A DNA stretch of 17,604 nucleotides from Puniceicoccales bacterium (GTDB lineage Bacteria > Verrucomicrobiota > Verrucomicrobiia > Opitutales > JAIRLG01). Each line of letters begins with the position of its first letter. The stretch's first letter is position 1. The position numbers were made by a program, and so were the translations under genes. Positions 1 to 6,144 of the stretch are shown here, piece after piece. The notes under the pieces are model-generated. The model worked only from the letters and a program-made list of their open reading frames with translations, was not told the DNA's origin and did no database searches. Location: the NCBI GenBank assembly GCA_031278595.1, contig JAITKE010000014.1, positions 1-17,604 on the forward strand, written 5' to 3'.

Positions 1-450
1 CGCCGTCGCCAGCGCCGTCAGGCAGATGAGGAGCGCGAAGGGCAACAGCACCATGGCCAGCCGAAAGCCAAGGGCCCGGTGCTCCTCCAGATTGGGGATA
101 TGGCCCAGTCCCCAGAACAGAGCCGCGCCGAGCAGGAGGAGGCCCGTCAGGAGGAGCGTCGCCCAGGAAAAGACTTGCTGCAGGAGCCGCAGGGCAGCCT
201 CTCGGCCCCGTCGATGGAATTCCTGGGAAAAAATTGGGATGAGGGCCGAGGCCAGCGCTCCTTCGCCCAAAAGCCTGCGGAAGAGGTGGGGCAGCGTGAA
301 GGCGAAGAGAAAGGCGGCACTGGCGCCGGAGGTGCCCAGGCTTCCGAACAGGACGACATCCCGCCCGAAGCCCGACACCCGCGACAGGGCCGTCGCCAGC
401 GAAAGGCCGAAAAATCGACGCGACAGGCCCATGGATTTGGCTGCTATCAT
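1..450 (-). CDS. murJ: Lipid II flippase MurJ (MviN), N-terminal part
   Basis: The first 150 codons of a gene that runs off the left edge of the window. MurJ is an inner-membrane MOP-superfamily transporter that flips the lipid-linked peptidoglycan precursor to the periplasm. I translated this frame by hand. It opens with a short basic stretch followed by LSRVSGFGRDVV, then a hydrophobic segment containing AFTLPHLFRRLLGEGALASA and IPIFSQEF. These match the family's N-terminal signature (a SR-x-G-x-x-RD motif, then an N/H-L-x-R-x-L-x-E-G-A-x-x-x-A-x-x-P motif). Two further hydrophobic segments follow at about residues 85-105 and 125-145. The start at 450 is the first in-frame ATG. A second ATG six codons in (432) is possible, and neither has a clear ribosome binding site. 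The gene points away from the deaminase gene to its right. Confidence 0.88.
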   Translation of the reverse strand, partial: MIAAKSMGLSRRFFGLSLATALSRVSGFGRDVVLFGSLGTSGASAAFLFAFTLPHLFRRLLGEGALASALIPIFSQEFHRRGREAALRLLQQVFSWATLLLTGLLLLGAALFWGLGHIPNLEEHRALGFRLAMVLLPFALLICLTALATA

Positions 451-687
451 CGGAATCTTTTAATCGCCGAGAAGGCCCTCGCTGTCAATGCCTAACTCCC
501 CTCCTCCTGCCGGCCCAATTGAGGAACCCATCCTCACCTGCCAGAACAAATCCTCGCCACCTCCCAGAAGAATATCACTTCCCCGAAGCGATTTCCCATC
601 AGCCCTATCTCTCCCATTAAAAAGATTTCCTTTCGGAAAAGATTTTCGAGCATAAGGGAAAATCATGAGCGAGCATGAGGAAAAACC

Positions 688-784
688 ATCAGGGCCAGTT
701 TTAGGAGAAAACCTGCTAGTTTTGGGAAATCCATGAGGACGAATTTTAGGAGAAAATCATGAGGGCGAATTTTAGCGCACGGAA
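688..784. repeat. Degenerate 26-bp direct repeats (three units)
   Basis: Units at 688-713, 733-758 and 759-784. The last two are directly adjacent and begin ATGAGGACGAATTTTAG and ATGAGGGCGAATTTTAG. The first two share TTTTAGGAGAAAA. The third unit runs into the T-run at the left arm of the cloverleaf element. The open frame starting at 759 upstream of the deaminase gene comes from this repeat and is not a real N-terminus. Confidence 0.6.
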
Positions 785-790
785 TTTTTT

Positions 791-898
791 TTGCCGCCGC
801 CTTTGCGCGGCGCCCCCCGGCGAACCGGCCGTTTCGCCGGGGGGCTCCGCGTTGTCCGCTCCGCGGACGAGCCCGAAGGGCTCCAAAGGCGGCGGCAA
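791..898 (+). repeat. Cloverleaf repeat element CL1
   Basis: Outer stem of 15 perfect pairs: TTGCCGCCGCCTTTG (791-805) with CAAAGGCGGCGGCAA (884-898). It encloses three hairpins. The first, 806-851, is long: CGCGG and CCCCCCGGCGAA pair with TTCGCCGGGGGG and CCGCG around an 8-nt loop. The second, 854-868, is GTCCGC-tcc-GCGGAC. The third, 869-883, is GAGCCC-gaa-GGGCTC. The long hairpin comes first, which I call plus orientation. The right arm ends five bases before the deaminase start codon. Pairing was checked base by base; the name and orientation are mine. Confidence 0.85.
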
Positions 899-902
899 CC
901 CT

Positions 903-1400
903 ATGACCGCACCTTCATCCAACGCCCGCGAGAGCTGGGATGACTACTTCATGAAGCTGACGAGGCTCGTGGCCAGCCGATCCACCTGCCTGCGCCGCCG
1001 GATCGGAGCACTCCTGGTTCGGGAACATCGCCTCCTCGCCACCGGCTACAACGGCGCGCCCAGTGGACTTCCCCATTGCCTGGACGTAGGCTGCCTGCGG
1101 CAGCAGAGAAAAGTTCCTTCCGGCGAGCGCAGCGAACTGTGCCGGGCGGTTCACGCCGAACAGAATACGCTCCTGCAATGCGCCCGCTTCGGCCTGTCGA
1201 CCGAGGGGGCCACGCTCTACTGCACGCACTTCCCCTGCGCCCACTGCGCCAAATCCCTGCTCTCGGCCAAGGTCTGCCGCATCGTCTACGAGGAGGAGTA
1301 TCGGGATGAGCTGGCCCAAGAACTCCTTGACCAGGCTCAGGGGAAGATCACCGTCGAATCCTGGAAATCTTCACGAGGTTTTACGGAAATATCGACATAA
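903..1400 (+). CDS. Deoxycytidylate (dCMP) deaminase
   Basis: A 165-residue zinc deaminase expected to convert dCMP to dUMP in the cytoplasm, feeding thymidylate synthesis. The zinc-site motif HAEQNTL (His84, catalytic Glu86) and PCAHC (Cys112, Cys115) are both present, with the usual spacing for the ComEB/dCMP deaminase family. The N-terminal region has WDDYFMKLTRLVASRSTC and the substrate-loop motif GYNGAPSG, both typical of dCMP rather than free cytidine deaminases. I chose the ATG at 903. The longer frame from 759 would translate the intergenic repeats and the cloverleaf element. No classical ribosome binding site is free: the only purine-rich stretch, GGCGGCGGCAA, is the right arm of the upstream cloverleaf. 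ldhA follows 117 bp downstream on the same strand and may be co-transcribed. Confidence 0.93.
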   Translation: MTAPSSNARESWDDYFMKLTRLVASRSTCLRRRIGALLVREHRLLATGYNGAPSGLPHCLDVGCLRQQRKVPSGERSELCRAVHAEQNTLLQCARFGLSTEGATLYCTHFPCAHCAKSLLSAKVCRIVYEEEYRDELAQELLDQAQGKITVESWKSSRGFTEIST

Positions 1401-1517
1401 GAAATCACGACTCCAATAGTCCTCCAGAATTCCTTTTGCATCGGCAGGAGTATTTTCGGATTGAAAAGTGGGCCCAAAGACCTAGGCTGTGGGGCTCGTT
1501 GAAGCCAGGGAAAGTAT

Positions 1518-2531
1518 ATGGATAAGCAGCAGCACCCCGTTCGGGAAATCGCGTTTTTCGGGGCCAAGGACTACGACCGGACGTTTTTCGACCTCAAGAA
1601 CCGGGATTTCGGCTACAGGATCACCTACCACCCTCAGCGCCTGTCGGAAAAAACACTCGGGCTCCTGGGGGAAGCCAATGTCGTCTGCGCCTTCGTGAAC
1701 GACGATTTGGGTGCCAAAACCCTGCAGGGCCTGGTCGACCGCGGCGTCGAACTTCTCGCCCTGCGCTGCGCGGGCTTCAACAACATCGACCTCGACTATG
1801 CCCGGGGGAAAATAGCCCTGGTGCGCGTGCCGGCCTACTCGCCCTACGCGGTGGCGGAACATGCCCTGAGCCTCCTCATGGCCCTCAACCGCCGGATCCA
1901 CCGGGCCTGGGCGAGGACGCGGGAGCATAATTTCTCCCTCGAGGGATTGCTGGGGATGGACCTGCACGGCAAGACCTTCGGCGTGATCGGGACGGGGAAA
2001 ATCGGTCATATTTTCTGCCAACTGCTCCAGGGATTTCAGGGAAAAATTCTGGTTTCGGATCCCTACCCGAATCCGGAAGTCGAAAAGCTCGCCCATACCC
2101 ACTACTGTTCTCCGGATGAGATCTATCGGGAGGCCGATGTCCTTTCCCTCCACTGCCCACTGACGCCGGAAAATCGGCACCTGATCCGTCGGGAAACCAT
2201 CGCGCAGATGAAGACCGGTGTGATCCTCATCAACACCAGCCGCGGCGGGCTCATCGACGCCGAGGCGCTCATCGAGGGGCTTAAAAGTGGTTCCATCGGT
2301 GCCGCCGGTCTGGATGTCTACGAGGATGAAAAGGATTATTTCTTTCAAGACCTCTCCAGCGAGCCCCTCGCCGACGACACGCTGGCGCGGCTGATTTCCT
2401 TTAATAACGTGATCCTTACACCCCACCAGGCCTTTTTCACCCGAGAGGCCCTGGACCGCATCGCCTCGACGACCCTGGAGAATATCCGCTGCCACGAACG
2501 GGGTGAGCCCCTTATCAACGCCATCTCGTGA
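1518..2531 (+). CDS. ldhA: Fermentative D-lactate dehydrogenase (2-hydroxyacid dehydrogenase)
   Basis: A 337-residue cytoplasmic NAD-dependent enzyme that reduces pyruvate to D-lactate to regenerate NAD+ during fermentation. The whole length resembles Escherichia coli LdhA, which has about 329 residues. The stretches ALRCAGFNNIDLD (81-93), VRVPAYSPYAVAEHA (102-116), HNFSLEGL (137-144), the NAD-binding GTGKIG (158-163) with acidic Asp181, NTSRGG with catalytic Arg242, DVYEDE with Glu269, and TPHQAF with catalytic His303 are all in place. LdhA-specific wording such as NRRIHRA and RTREHNFS argues against phosphoglycerate or formate dehydrogenase. AGGGA lies about eight bases before the ATG and supports this start. 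The gene looks intact and suggests fermentative or microaerobic metabolism. Confidence 0.95.
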   Translation: MDKQQHPVREIAFFGAKDYDRTFFDLKNRDFGYRITYHPQRLSEKTLGLLGEANVVCAFVNDDLGAKTLQGLVDRGVELLALRCAGFNNIDLDYARGKIALVRVPAYSPYAVAEHALSLLMALNRRIHRAWARTREHNFSLEGLLGMDLHGKTFGVIGTGKIGHIFCQLLQGFQGKILVSDPYPNPEVEKLAHTHYCSPDEIYREADVLSLHCPLTPENRHLIRRETIAQMKTGVILINTSRGGLIDAEALIEGLKSGSIGAAGLDVYEDEKDYFFQDLSSEPLADDTLARLISFNNVILTPHQAFFTREALDRIASTTLENIRCHERGEPLINAIS

Positions 2532-2681
2532 GCGGGAGGGGGCGGGAAAGGTCTAAGGGGAGAGAAGATGAGAGCTAGAGAAGGCTTTTTCTGGAGGTGG
2601 TCTGGAGGCGGAAGATTCGAGGGTAAGAGGCGAGGAAGATCTAGAGGGACAGAGAAGGCAAGCAACAGGGAAGGTTTAGGG

Positions 2682-2781
2682 GTGGGGCTGGCTTTCGATT
2701 TCAAAGAAATCGGGCCCGCTGCGCGGGCCGCCCCGAGGGGGAGGGCTGTGCCCTCCCCCTTCGGAGCAAAGCCAGCCCCAC
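2682..2781 (-). repeat. Cloverleaf repeat element CL2
   Basis: Outer stem of 14 perfect pairs: GTGGGGCTGGCTTT (2682-2695) with AAAGCCAGCCCCAC (2768-2781). Inside are CGATTTC-aaa-GAAATCG (2696-2712), GGCCCGC-tgc-GCGGGCC (2713-2729) and an 11-bp hairpin AGGGGGAGGGC-tgt-GCCCTCCCCCT (2736-2760). All three loops are 3 nt, and the first two hairpins follow each other with no spacer. The long hairpin is last, so the element is inverted relative to CL1. The outer-stem sequence GGCTGGCTTT is shared with CL4. Confidence 0.88.
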
Positions 2782-2911
2782 AGCATCAAAGTTCCAGGAC
2801 CAAAAAAAACGCCCAACTCCTCTTTCCTAAATTCCTCCCGAATTTCTCAAAAAGAGAAAGTTTTAGGTCGTTGGGTGGATTCAGGTTTATCTTGATGTGG
2901 GTATAGATGTA

Positions 2912-2928
2912 TTCTCCTGAAAGGAGAA
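2912..2928. repeat. Small triloop hairpin downstream of rplI
   Basis: TTCTCCT-gaa-AGGAGAA: seven perfect pairs with a 3-nt loop, 19 bases past the rplI stop. It resembles a single arm of the cloverleaf elements. As a terminator of rplI it would lack a 3' U-tract on the minus strand, so its role is open. Confidence 0.45.
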
Positions 2929-2947
2929 AAATCCCAAGCCAAAGCGC

Positions 2948-3418
2948 CTATTCGCCGCGGTCGAGGGGGTTTTCGGAGACGATCTCGAAGGGGAGCTCGA
3001 ACACCACTGCGGGGTGGAGCTGCAGCTCGGCCCGATGTGGCCCCAGCTCCTTCACCGGCTCCAGATGGAGCTTTTTGCGACCGATCTCCAGGCCGGCCTC
3101 CCGCAGGCGCTCCAGCAGATCCGCCTGGGTCACCGCACCGAACATCTTTCCCTTAACCCCCGTCTTGACCGAAAAGACGATGGACAGGGCCAGGATGCGC
3201 TCCCTGAGTTCCTTCGCGCTGGCCAATTCTGCATTCTCGCGCATTTCCCGGCGCTTCGCCAGGGCCTCGATCTGGCGGCGATTGGCCCGGGTGACCGGAA
3301 TCGCCTTTTTTTTTGGAAATAGGAAGTTGCGGGCATAGCCCGCCCGTACGCTCACCTGGGCCCCTTCGGCCCCCAGGCCCTCGACCTTTTCCAGGAGCAA
3401 AATTTCCGAAGTAGCCAT
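2948..3418 (-). CDS. rplI: 50S ribosomal protein bL9
   Basis: A 156-residue protein of the large subunit. The N-terminal domain (about 1-50) binds 23S rRNA and carries the family signature ILLLEKVEGLGAEGAQVSV followed by GYARNFLFPKKKAI. A charged central helix (about 45-80) joins it to the C-terminal domain, which has SIVFSVKTGVKGKMFGAVT. It is the last gene of the rplY-pth-rpsF-ssb-rplI cluster, 19 bp after ssb, and presumably shares its transcript. The coding strand has a run of nine A at codons for the KKK segment, a place where sequencing or transcription slippage could occur. No clear ribosome binding site precedes the ATG. The convergent ldhA lies beyond its 3' end. Confidence 0.95.
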   Translation of the reverse strand: MATSEILLLEKVEGLGAEGAQVSVRAGYARNFLFPKKKAIPVTRANRRQIEALAKRREMRENAELASAKELRERILALSIVFSVKTGVKGKMFGAVTQADLLERLREAGLEIGRKKLHLEPVKELGPHRAELQLHPAVVFELPFEIVSENPLDRGE

Positions 3419-3437
3419 GCTTTTCTAGTTTTTGAAG

Positions 3438-3917
3438 TTAAAACGGGATGTCGTCATCCAAGTCCTGGGTCGGGACCGGCCTAGCCTCCCGATCGCCGCC
3501 CAGCTTTTCCCGGGCAGCCGGCGGCGGGCTGAAAGAGGGGGAAGCCCTCGTCTCCGACGGAGCCGCTTCCTGTGTCGCCTCCTCGCTCCGCGAGCCGACG
3601 AACTGGAAATTCTCCAGCACCACCATCAGGCGGCTCCGCCTTTCCCCATTGGGCGATTCCCACTGGTCGAGGCGCAGGCGCCCCTCCACCAGGATCGGCT
3701 TGCCCTTGGAGAAGAACTTCGCGATCACCTCCGCCTGCCGGCCGAAGGAGTCCACATCCACAAAGGTCGCCTCCTCGCGGCTCTCGCCGTTCTGGGACTT
3801 GAAGCTGCGGCTCATGGCCATTCCGAACTTGGTGATCGCCATCCCCGTCTCCGTCGTACGCAGTTCCGGATCCCGGGTCATGTTTCCCATCAGGATCACT
3901 CGATTGAAGGAAGCCAT
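3438..3917 (-). CDS. ssb: Single-stranded DNA-binding protein SSB
   Basis: A 159-residue protein that coats single-stranded DNA during replication, repair and recombination. Residues 1 to about 108 form the OB-fold, with NRVILMGNMTRDPELR at the start, then ATFVDVDSFGRQAEVIAKFF and GKPILVEGRLRLDQWE. A Pro/Ser/Ala-rich flexible linker follows (about 110-150). The last residues DDDIPF are the acidic tip that recruits partner proteins, so the gene is complete. It lies between rpsF and rplI in the position where many bacteria carry rpsR (bS18). Gaps of 23 and 19 bp to its neighbours indicate a shared operon. Confidence 0.96.
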   Translation of the reverse strand: MASFNRVILMGNMTRDPELRTTETGMAITKFGMAMSRSFKSQNGESREEATFVDVDSFGRQAEVIAKFFSKGKPILVEGRLRLDQWESPNGERRSRLMVVLENFQFVGSRSEEATQEAAPSETRASPSFSPPPAAREKLGGDREARPVPTQDLDDDIPF

Positions 3918-3940
3918 AGCAATTTTTCGGCTAAAATCCC

Positions 3941-4231
3941 TCAGCAGCGCTCGATCAGCACGCGGTTGACCGTCCTGTCGAGCTGGAACTTCGACCGGAT
4001 CGCCGCCGGCAGGGAGGACAGGCCCTCAAAAAGGATCTCCAGGTAGAGGCCGGAACTGAAGTGGCGGTTCACCACCCGTTCAAAATTCTTCTGTCCCTCG
4101 TTATGGACCTGGGCAATGGAGGCGCCCAGCTCCGCCAGTGTCCGGCGTATTTTTTCGATCAGGCTCTCCAGCGGCTCCGTCTCGTGCCGCGTGTCCAGAA
4201 TAAAATTCGCTCGGTAAGAATGCTTTCTCAT
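3941..4231 (-). CDS. rpsF: 30S ribosomal protein bS6
   Basis: A 96-residue small-subunit protein that normally pairs with bS18 on 16S rRNA. The start YRANFILDTR, the central helix ESLIEKIRRTLAELGASIAQ, and the C-terminal LDRTVNRVLIERC (family pattern L-x-x-x-V-x-R-x-x-x) fit bS6. Its partner gene rpsR is not next to it: ssb follows after 23 bp, then rplI. It begins 16 bp after pth. The ATG at 4231 is the only sensible start. No strong ribosome binding site is visible, as for most genes of this cluster. Confidence 0.9.
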   Translation of the reverse strand: MRKHSYRANFILDTRHETEPLESLIEKIRRTLAELGASIAQVHNEGQKNFERVVNRHFSSGLYLEILFEGLSSLPAAIRSKFQLDRTVNRVLIERC

Positions 4232-4247
4232 GCTTCGCTTTGGGAAT

Positions 4248-4823
4248 TCAGGAGACTTTCATGGGAGGATTCCTGTCCTTGTCAAGCAGGAGCTCCAGCT
4301 CCCGCCGCCACAGGGGTAGATGGGCCTCCACGCAGGCCTGTTCTTCCTCGGAAAAATGTCCCAGGACGTGATCCTTGAGGTCCATCTCCGGGTGCCGCTT
4401 GGGCCCGATGCCCAGGCGGAAGCGCACGAAGCCAGGCCCGACATGTTCCCACACACTCTCCACGCCGTGATGCCCGGCCGTGCCTGGGCGAAAGCTGATC
4501 TTCAGCGCCCCCAGGGGAAGCGTGATGTCGTCGCAGCAGAGGATAAGCTCCCCGGCGCTTTTCCTAAAAAACGAGAGCCAGCGCCGTAGCCCGACTCCCG
4601 ATTCATTCATGAAGCCCATCGGCCGGAGGAAGCAGACGCACTGACCGCCGCACTCAGTCCGCGCCCAGCGACAGGCCAGACGCTCGTCCACCTGCTGCCA
4701 CGGGAGCTTTTCAGAAAGCGAGGAATCGACACAGTACTCGACGAAATAGGCCCCCAGATTGTGCCGTGTGTGCCGATAGGCCGAACCCTCGTTGCCCAGG
4801 CCGACGACGACGTCCCGTGCCAT
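4248..4823 (-). CDS. pth: Peptidyl-tRNA hydrolase
   Basis: A 191-residue enzyme that frees tRNA from peptidyl-tRNA released by stalled ribosomes. The N-terminus VVVGLGNEGSAYRHTRHNLG contains Asn11 and catalytic His21. PMGFMNESG carries Asn73 of the usual FMN-x-SG motif, and CCDDITLPLG carries the catalytic Asp (about 98). In the loop normally reading GGHNG the sequence is AGHHG, so the second conserved position (Asn114 in E. coli) is His here. FRLGIGPKRH and DHVLGHFSEEE complete the family pattern. The gene starts 7 bp after rplY, a pairing common in bacteria, and precedes rpsF. The shape is intact, so I expect function despite the Asn-to-His change. Confidence 0.94.
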   Translation of the reverse strand: MARDVVVGLGNEGSAYRHTRHNLGAYFVEYCVDSSLSEKLPWQQVDERLACRWARTECGGQCVCFLRPMGFMNESGVGLRRWLSFFRKSAGELILCCDDITLPLGALKISFRPGTAGHHGVESVWEHVGPGFVRFRLGIGPKRHPEMDLKDHVLGHFSEEEQACVEAHLPLWRRELELLLDKDRNPPMKVS

Positions 4824-4830
4824 GGAGGGC

Positions 4831-5454
4831 TTATCCCTCTCCGGACGCCGGAACTGCCGCCGGAGTCGCCGCCTCCTTCGTCTCCGCCGCCTCTTCTTCG
4901 CTGTGCTTCGAGCAGCTCAGCACCACCACCTCCGGGTCGCCCAGATAGCTGATGCCCGGCAGAATGGGCAGATTTTTTACATGAATCCTCTCGCCGGCGT
5001 GCAGCTTGGAAATATCCACCTCGATGGCGTCGACCACGTCCCGCAGCAGGCAGCGGATGGAGATCTCGTGCTTTAGAATTTCCAGGACCCCGTCCTCTGA
5101 CTTCACGCCCACCGCTTCGCCCCGAACGACGACCGGAATGGCAAAGACCTCCGGCTCATCCGGGGAGATCTCCTTGAAATCGACGTGCATCAGCTCATCC
5201 GAGAGGGCGTCCTTCTGGATCTGGGCGATGGTCGCCAGCATCTTTTTCCTCCCCTCGTCCTCCACCTCCACGATCGCCGCCCCGCTGCCCTTTGCCTTCA
5301 GCAGCGCGCGGAATTCCTTATCCTCCACGCTTAAAGAACGGGTACCCGAGCGCCCGTAGATCACCGCCGGGATGATGCCCTGGGCGCGAAGGCGATTGAC
5401 GGCATGGCGCCCCTTTGCCTCCCGCGAGACCACCGATAGATTGAATGATTTCAT
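4831..5454 (-). CDS. rplY: 50S ribosomal protein bL25, long CTC/TL5 form
   Basis: A 207-residue protein that binds 5S rRNA in the large subunit. Residues 1-90 are the L25 domain (LRAQGIIPAVIYG, then SVEDKEFRALLKAKGSG). Residues about 95-185 are the second beta domain of the long CTC form (MHVDFKEISPDEPEVFAIPVVVRG is split here over its core; HAGERIHVKNLPILPG follows). The tail is Ala/Glu-rich and probably disordered. This two-domain length distinguishes it from the short E. coli protein. It is the first gene of the minus-strand cluster, so the transcript should start in the region to its right, where a hairpin with a UUCG loop lies just before the start. Confidence 0.94.
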   Translation of the reverse strand: MKSFNLSVVSREAKGRHAVNRLRAQGIIPAVIYGRSGTRSLSVEDKEFRALLKAKGSGAAIVEVEDEGRKKMLATIAQIQKDALSDELMHVDFKEISPDEPEVFAIPVVVRGEAVGVKSEDGVLEILKHEISIRCLLRDVVDAIEVDISKLHAGERIHVKNLPILPGISYLGDPEVVVLSCSKHSEEEAAETKEAATPAAVPASGEG

Positions 5455-5482
5455 AAAACTAAGCCCTGTCTATTACTCCATC

Positions 5483-5498
5483 GGGCAGCGAACTGCCC
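5483..5498 (-). promoter_or_regulatory. Hairpin with UUCG tetraloop in the rplY leader
   Basis: Read on the minus strand, GGGCAG-TTCG-CTGCCC forms six pairs capped by the very stable UUCG tetraloop, 28 bases before the rplY start. It would sit in the 5' leader of the operon and could affect translation or RNA stability. I see no known r-protein leader consensus in it, and a chance hairpin is possible. Confidence 0.4.
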
Positions 5499-5649
5499 CG
5501 AACCTTCACCGGAAGCAATGGAAATCTTTTTCCCAGAGGCAATGCCATTTTCACGGAGGCAATGCTAGAATCCCCAGATCCCGAAAAAGCAGGTTCAGAC
5601 TCCGGCCTTCGCTTTCCCCTGTTCCAACCTTCGCCTTCCCATATCCTGA

Positions 5650-5762
5650 TCTCTATTTTCCCATACCTCGACCTTCGGTCTCTATTTTTCCCAGCTGCGA
5701 CCATCGGTCTGTGGGTTCCTAGGGTCATGCTTGGTTCAGTCTAGGGGTCGTGCTTGGTACCT
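5650..5762. repeat. Two adjacent sets of degenerate tandem repeats (29 bp and 22 bp)
   Basis: Set one: 5650-5678 and 5679-5707, two 29-bp units, both starting TCTCTATTTT and ending ATCGG or TTCGG, with 22 of 29 positions identical. Set two: 5719-5740 and 5741-5762, two 22-bp units starting CTAGGGTCATGCTTGGT and CTAGGGGTCGTGCTTGGT. They directly precede cloverleaf CL3. No open frame is shared between units, so these look like decayed DNA duplications. Confidence 0.6.
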
Positions 5763-5778
5763 AGGGCTGTCGCTTTGT

Positions 5779-5871
5779 CGTGCTGTCTTTGGATCCCTTC
5801 GGGATCGCCTGCCGAGCAGGCCCCAGCGATGAAGCGAAAGCATTTCGCTTCGTCGCTGCAAAGACAGCACG
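5779..5871 (-). repeat. Cloverleaf repeat element CL3
   Basis: Outer stem of 13 perfect pairs: CGTGCTGTCTTTG (5779-5791) with CAAAGACAGCACG (5859-5871). The inside is filled almost without spare bases. GATCCC-ttc-GGGATC is at 5792-5806, and GCCTGC-cga-GCAGGC at 5807-5821. After two bases comes a 16-bp hairpin at 5824-5858 (one G-T pair, loop gca). All loops are 3 nt. The long hairpin is last, giving inverted orientation. Its sequence is unrelated to CL1, CL4 or CL5 apart from the layout and the TTTG/CAAA inner end of the outer stem also seen in CL1. Confidence 0.88.
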
Positions 5872-6144
5872 CAGAACCCTCGATTTCCCCTCTCTCGGTC
5901 TGGAAGTTTTCAACGGCATGGAGTCGAGAATTTAACGGATTTTCAAGCAGTAGATTTTTAGGCAAAGGCGATCCGTTCACTCCGATTAGAAAAGAAATTC
6001 CGAATCGGCATGAAAAAGCTTGCCAGGAAGGAGAGGAGTTCGCAAGACAGAATTTATGTTACCAAACCAGACCGACTCAAATCAGATCAAGACTGGACTA
6101 ATCTGGGCTTGGGTGCAGGGAAACTCTGGGCTAGCCGTGACATC

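Larger units (their letters stand above)
451..902. other. Intergenic region between divergent murJ and dCMP deaminase genes
   Basis: No credible gene. Open frames here lack family features and run through repeats. From left to right it holds a pyrimidine-rich stretch (about 490-620), a small hairpin TTTCC-tttc-GGAAA near 630-645, three degenerate 26-bp repeats (688-784), a run of eight T (785-792), and the cloverleaf element 791-898. The 5' signals of both flanking genes must lie here, but I found no convincing -35/-10 pair. Confidence 0.6.
2532..2947. other. Intergenic region between convergent ldhA and rplI
   Basis: No credible gene; open frames here pass through the cloverleaf. The left part (2535-2680) is strikingly purine-rich on the plus strand (GGGAGGGGGCGGGAAAGG and similar). 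Cloverleaf CL2 occupies 2682-2781. A run of eight A (about 2803-2810) and a small triloop hairpin at 2912-2928 follow. I see no standard hairpin plus U-tract terminator for either flanking gene. Confidence 0.6.
5455..6144. other. Intergenic region between divergent rplY and the ankyrin gene
   Basis: No credible gene. It contains the rplY leader hairpin, three short AGGCAATGC-like repeats (5510-5575), two sets of degenerate tandem repeats (5650-5762), cloverleaf CL3 (5779-5871), and an AT-richer stretch (5920-6010) that probably holds the ankyrin gene promoter. I could not pick a -35/-10 pair with confidence. The frame from 6010 to 6144 joins the ankyrin frame but reads poorly as protein. Confidence 0.5.

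Noticed and set aside
759..902. Longer N-terminus for the dCMP deaminase (frame open from 759)
   Set aside because: These 48 codons translate the 26-bp repeat and the cloverleaf element; the family domain begins after the ATG at 903.
1482..2495. Long minus-strand open frame of 337 codons antisense to ldhA
   Set aside because: It mirrors the GC-rich codon pattern of ldhA and has no family motif; ldhA has every catalytic residue.
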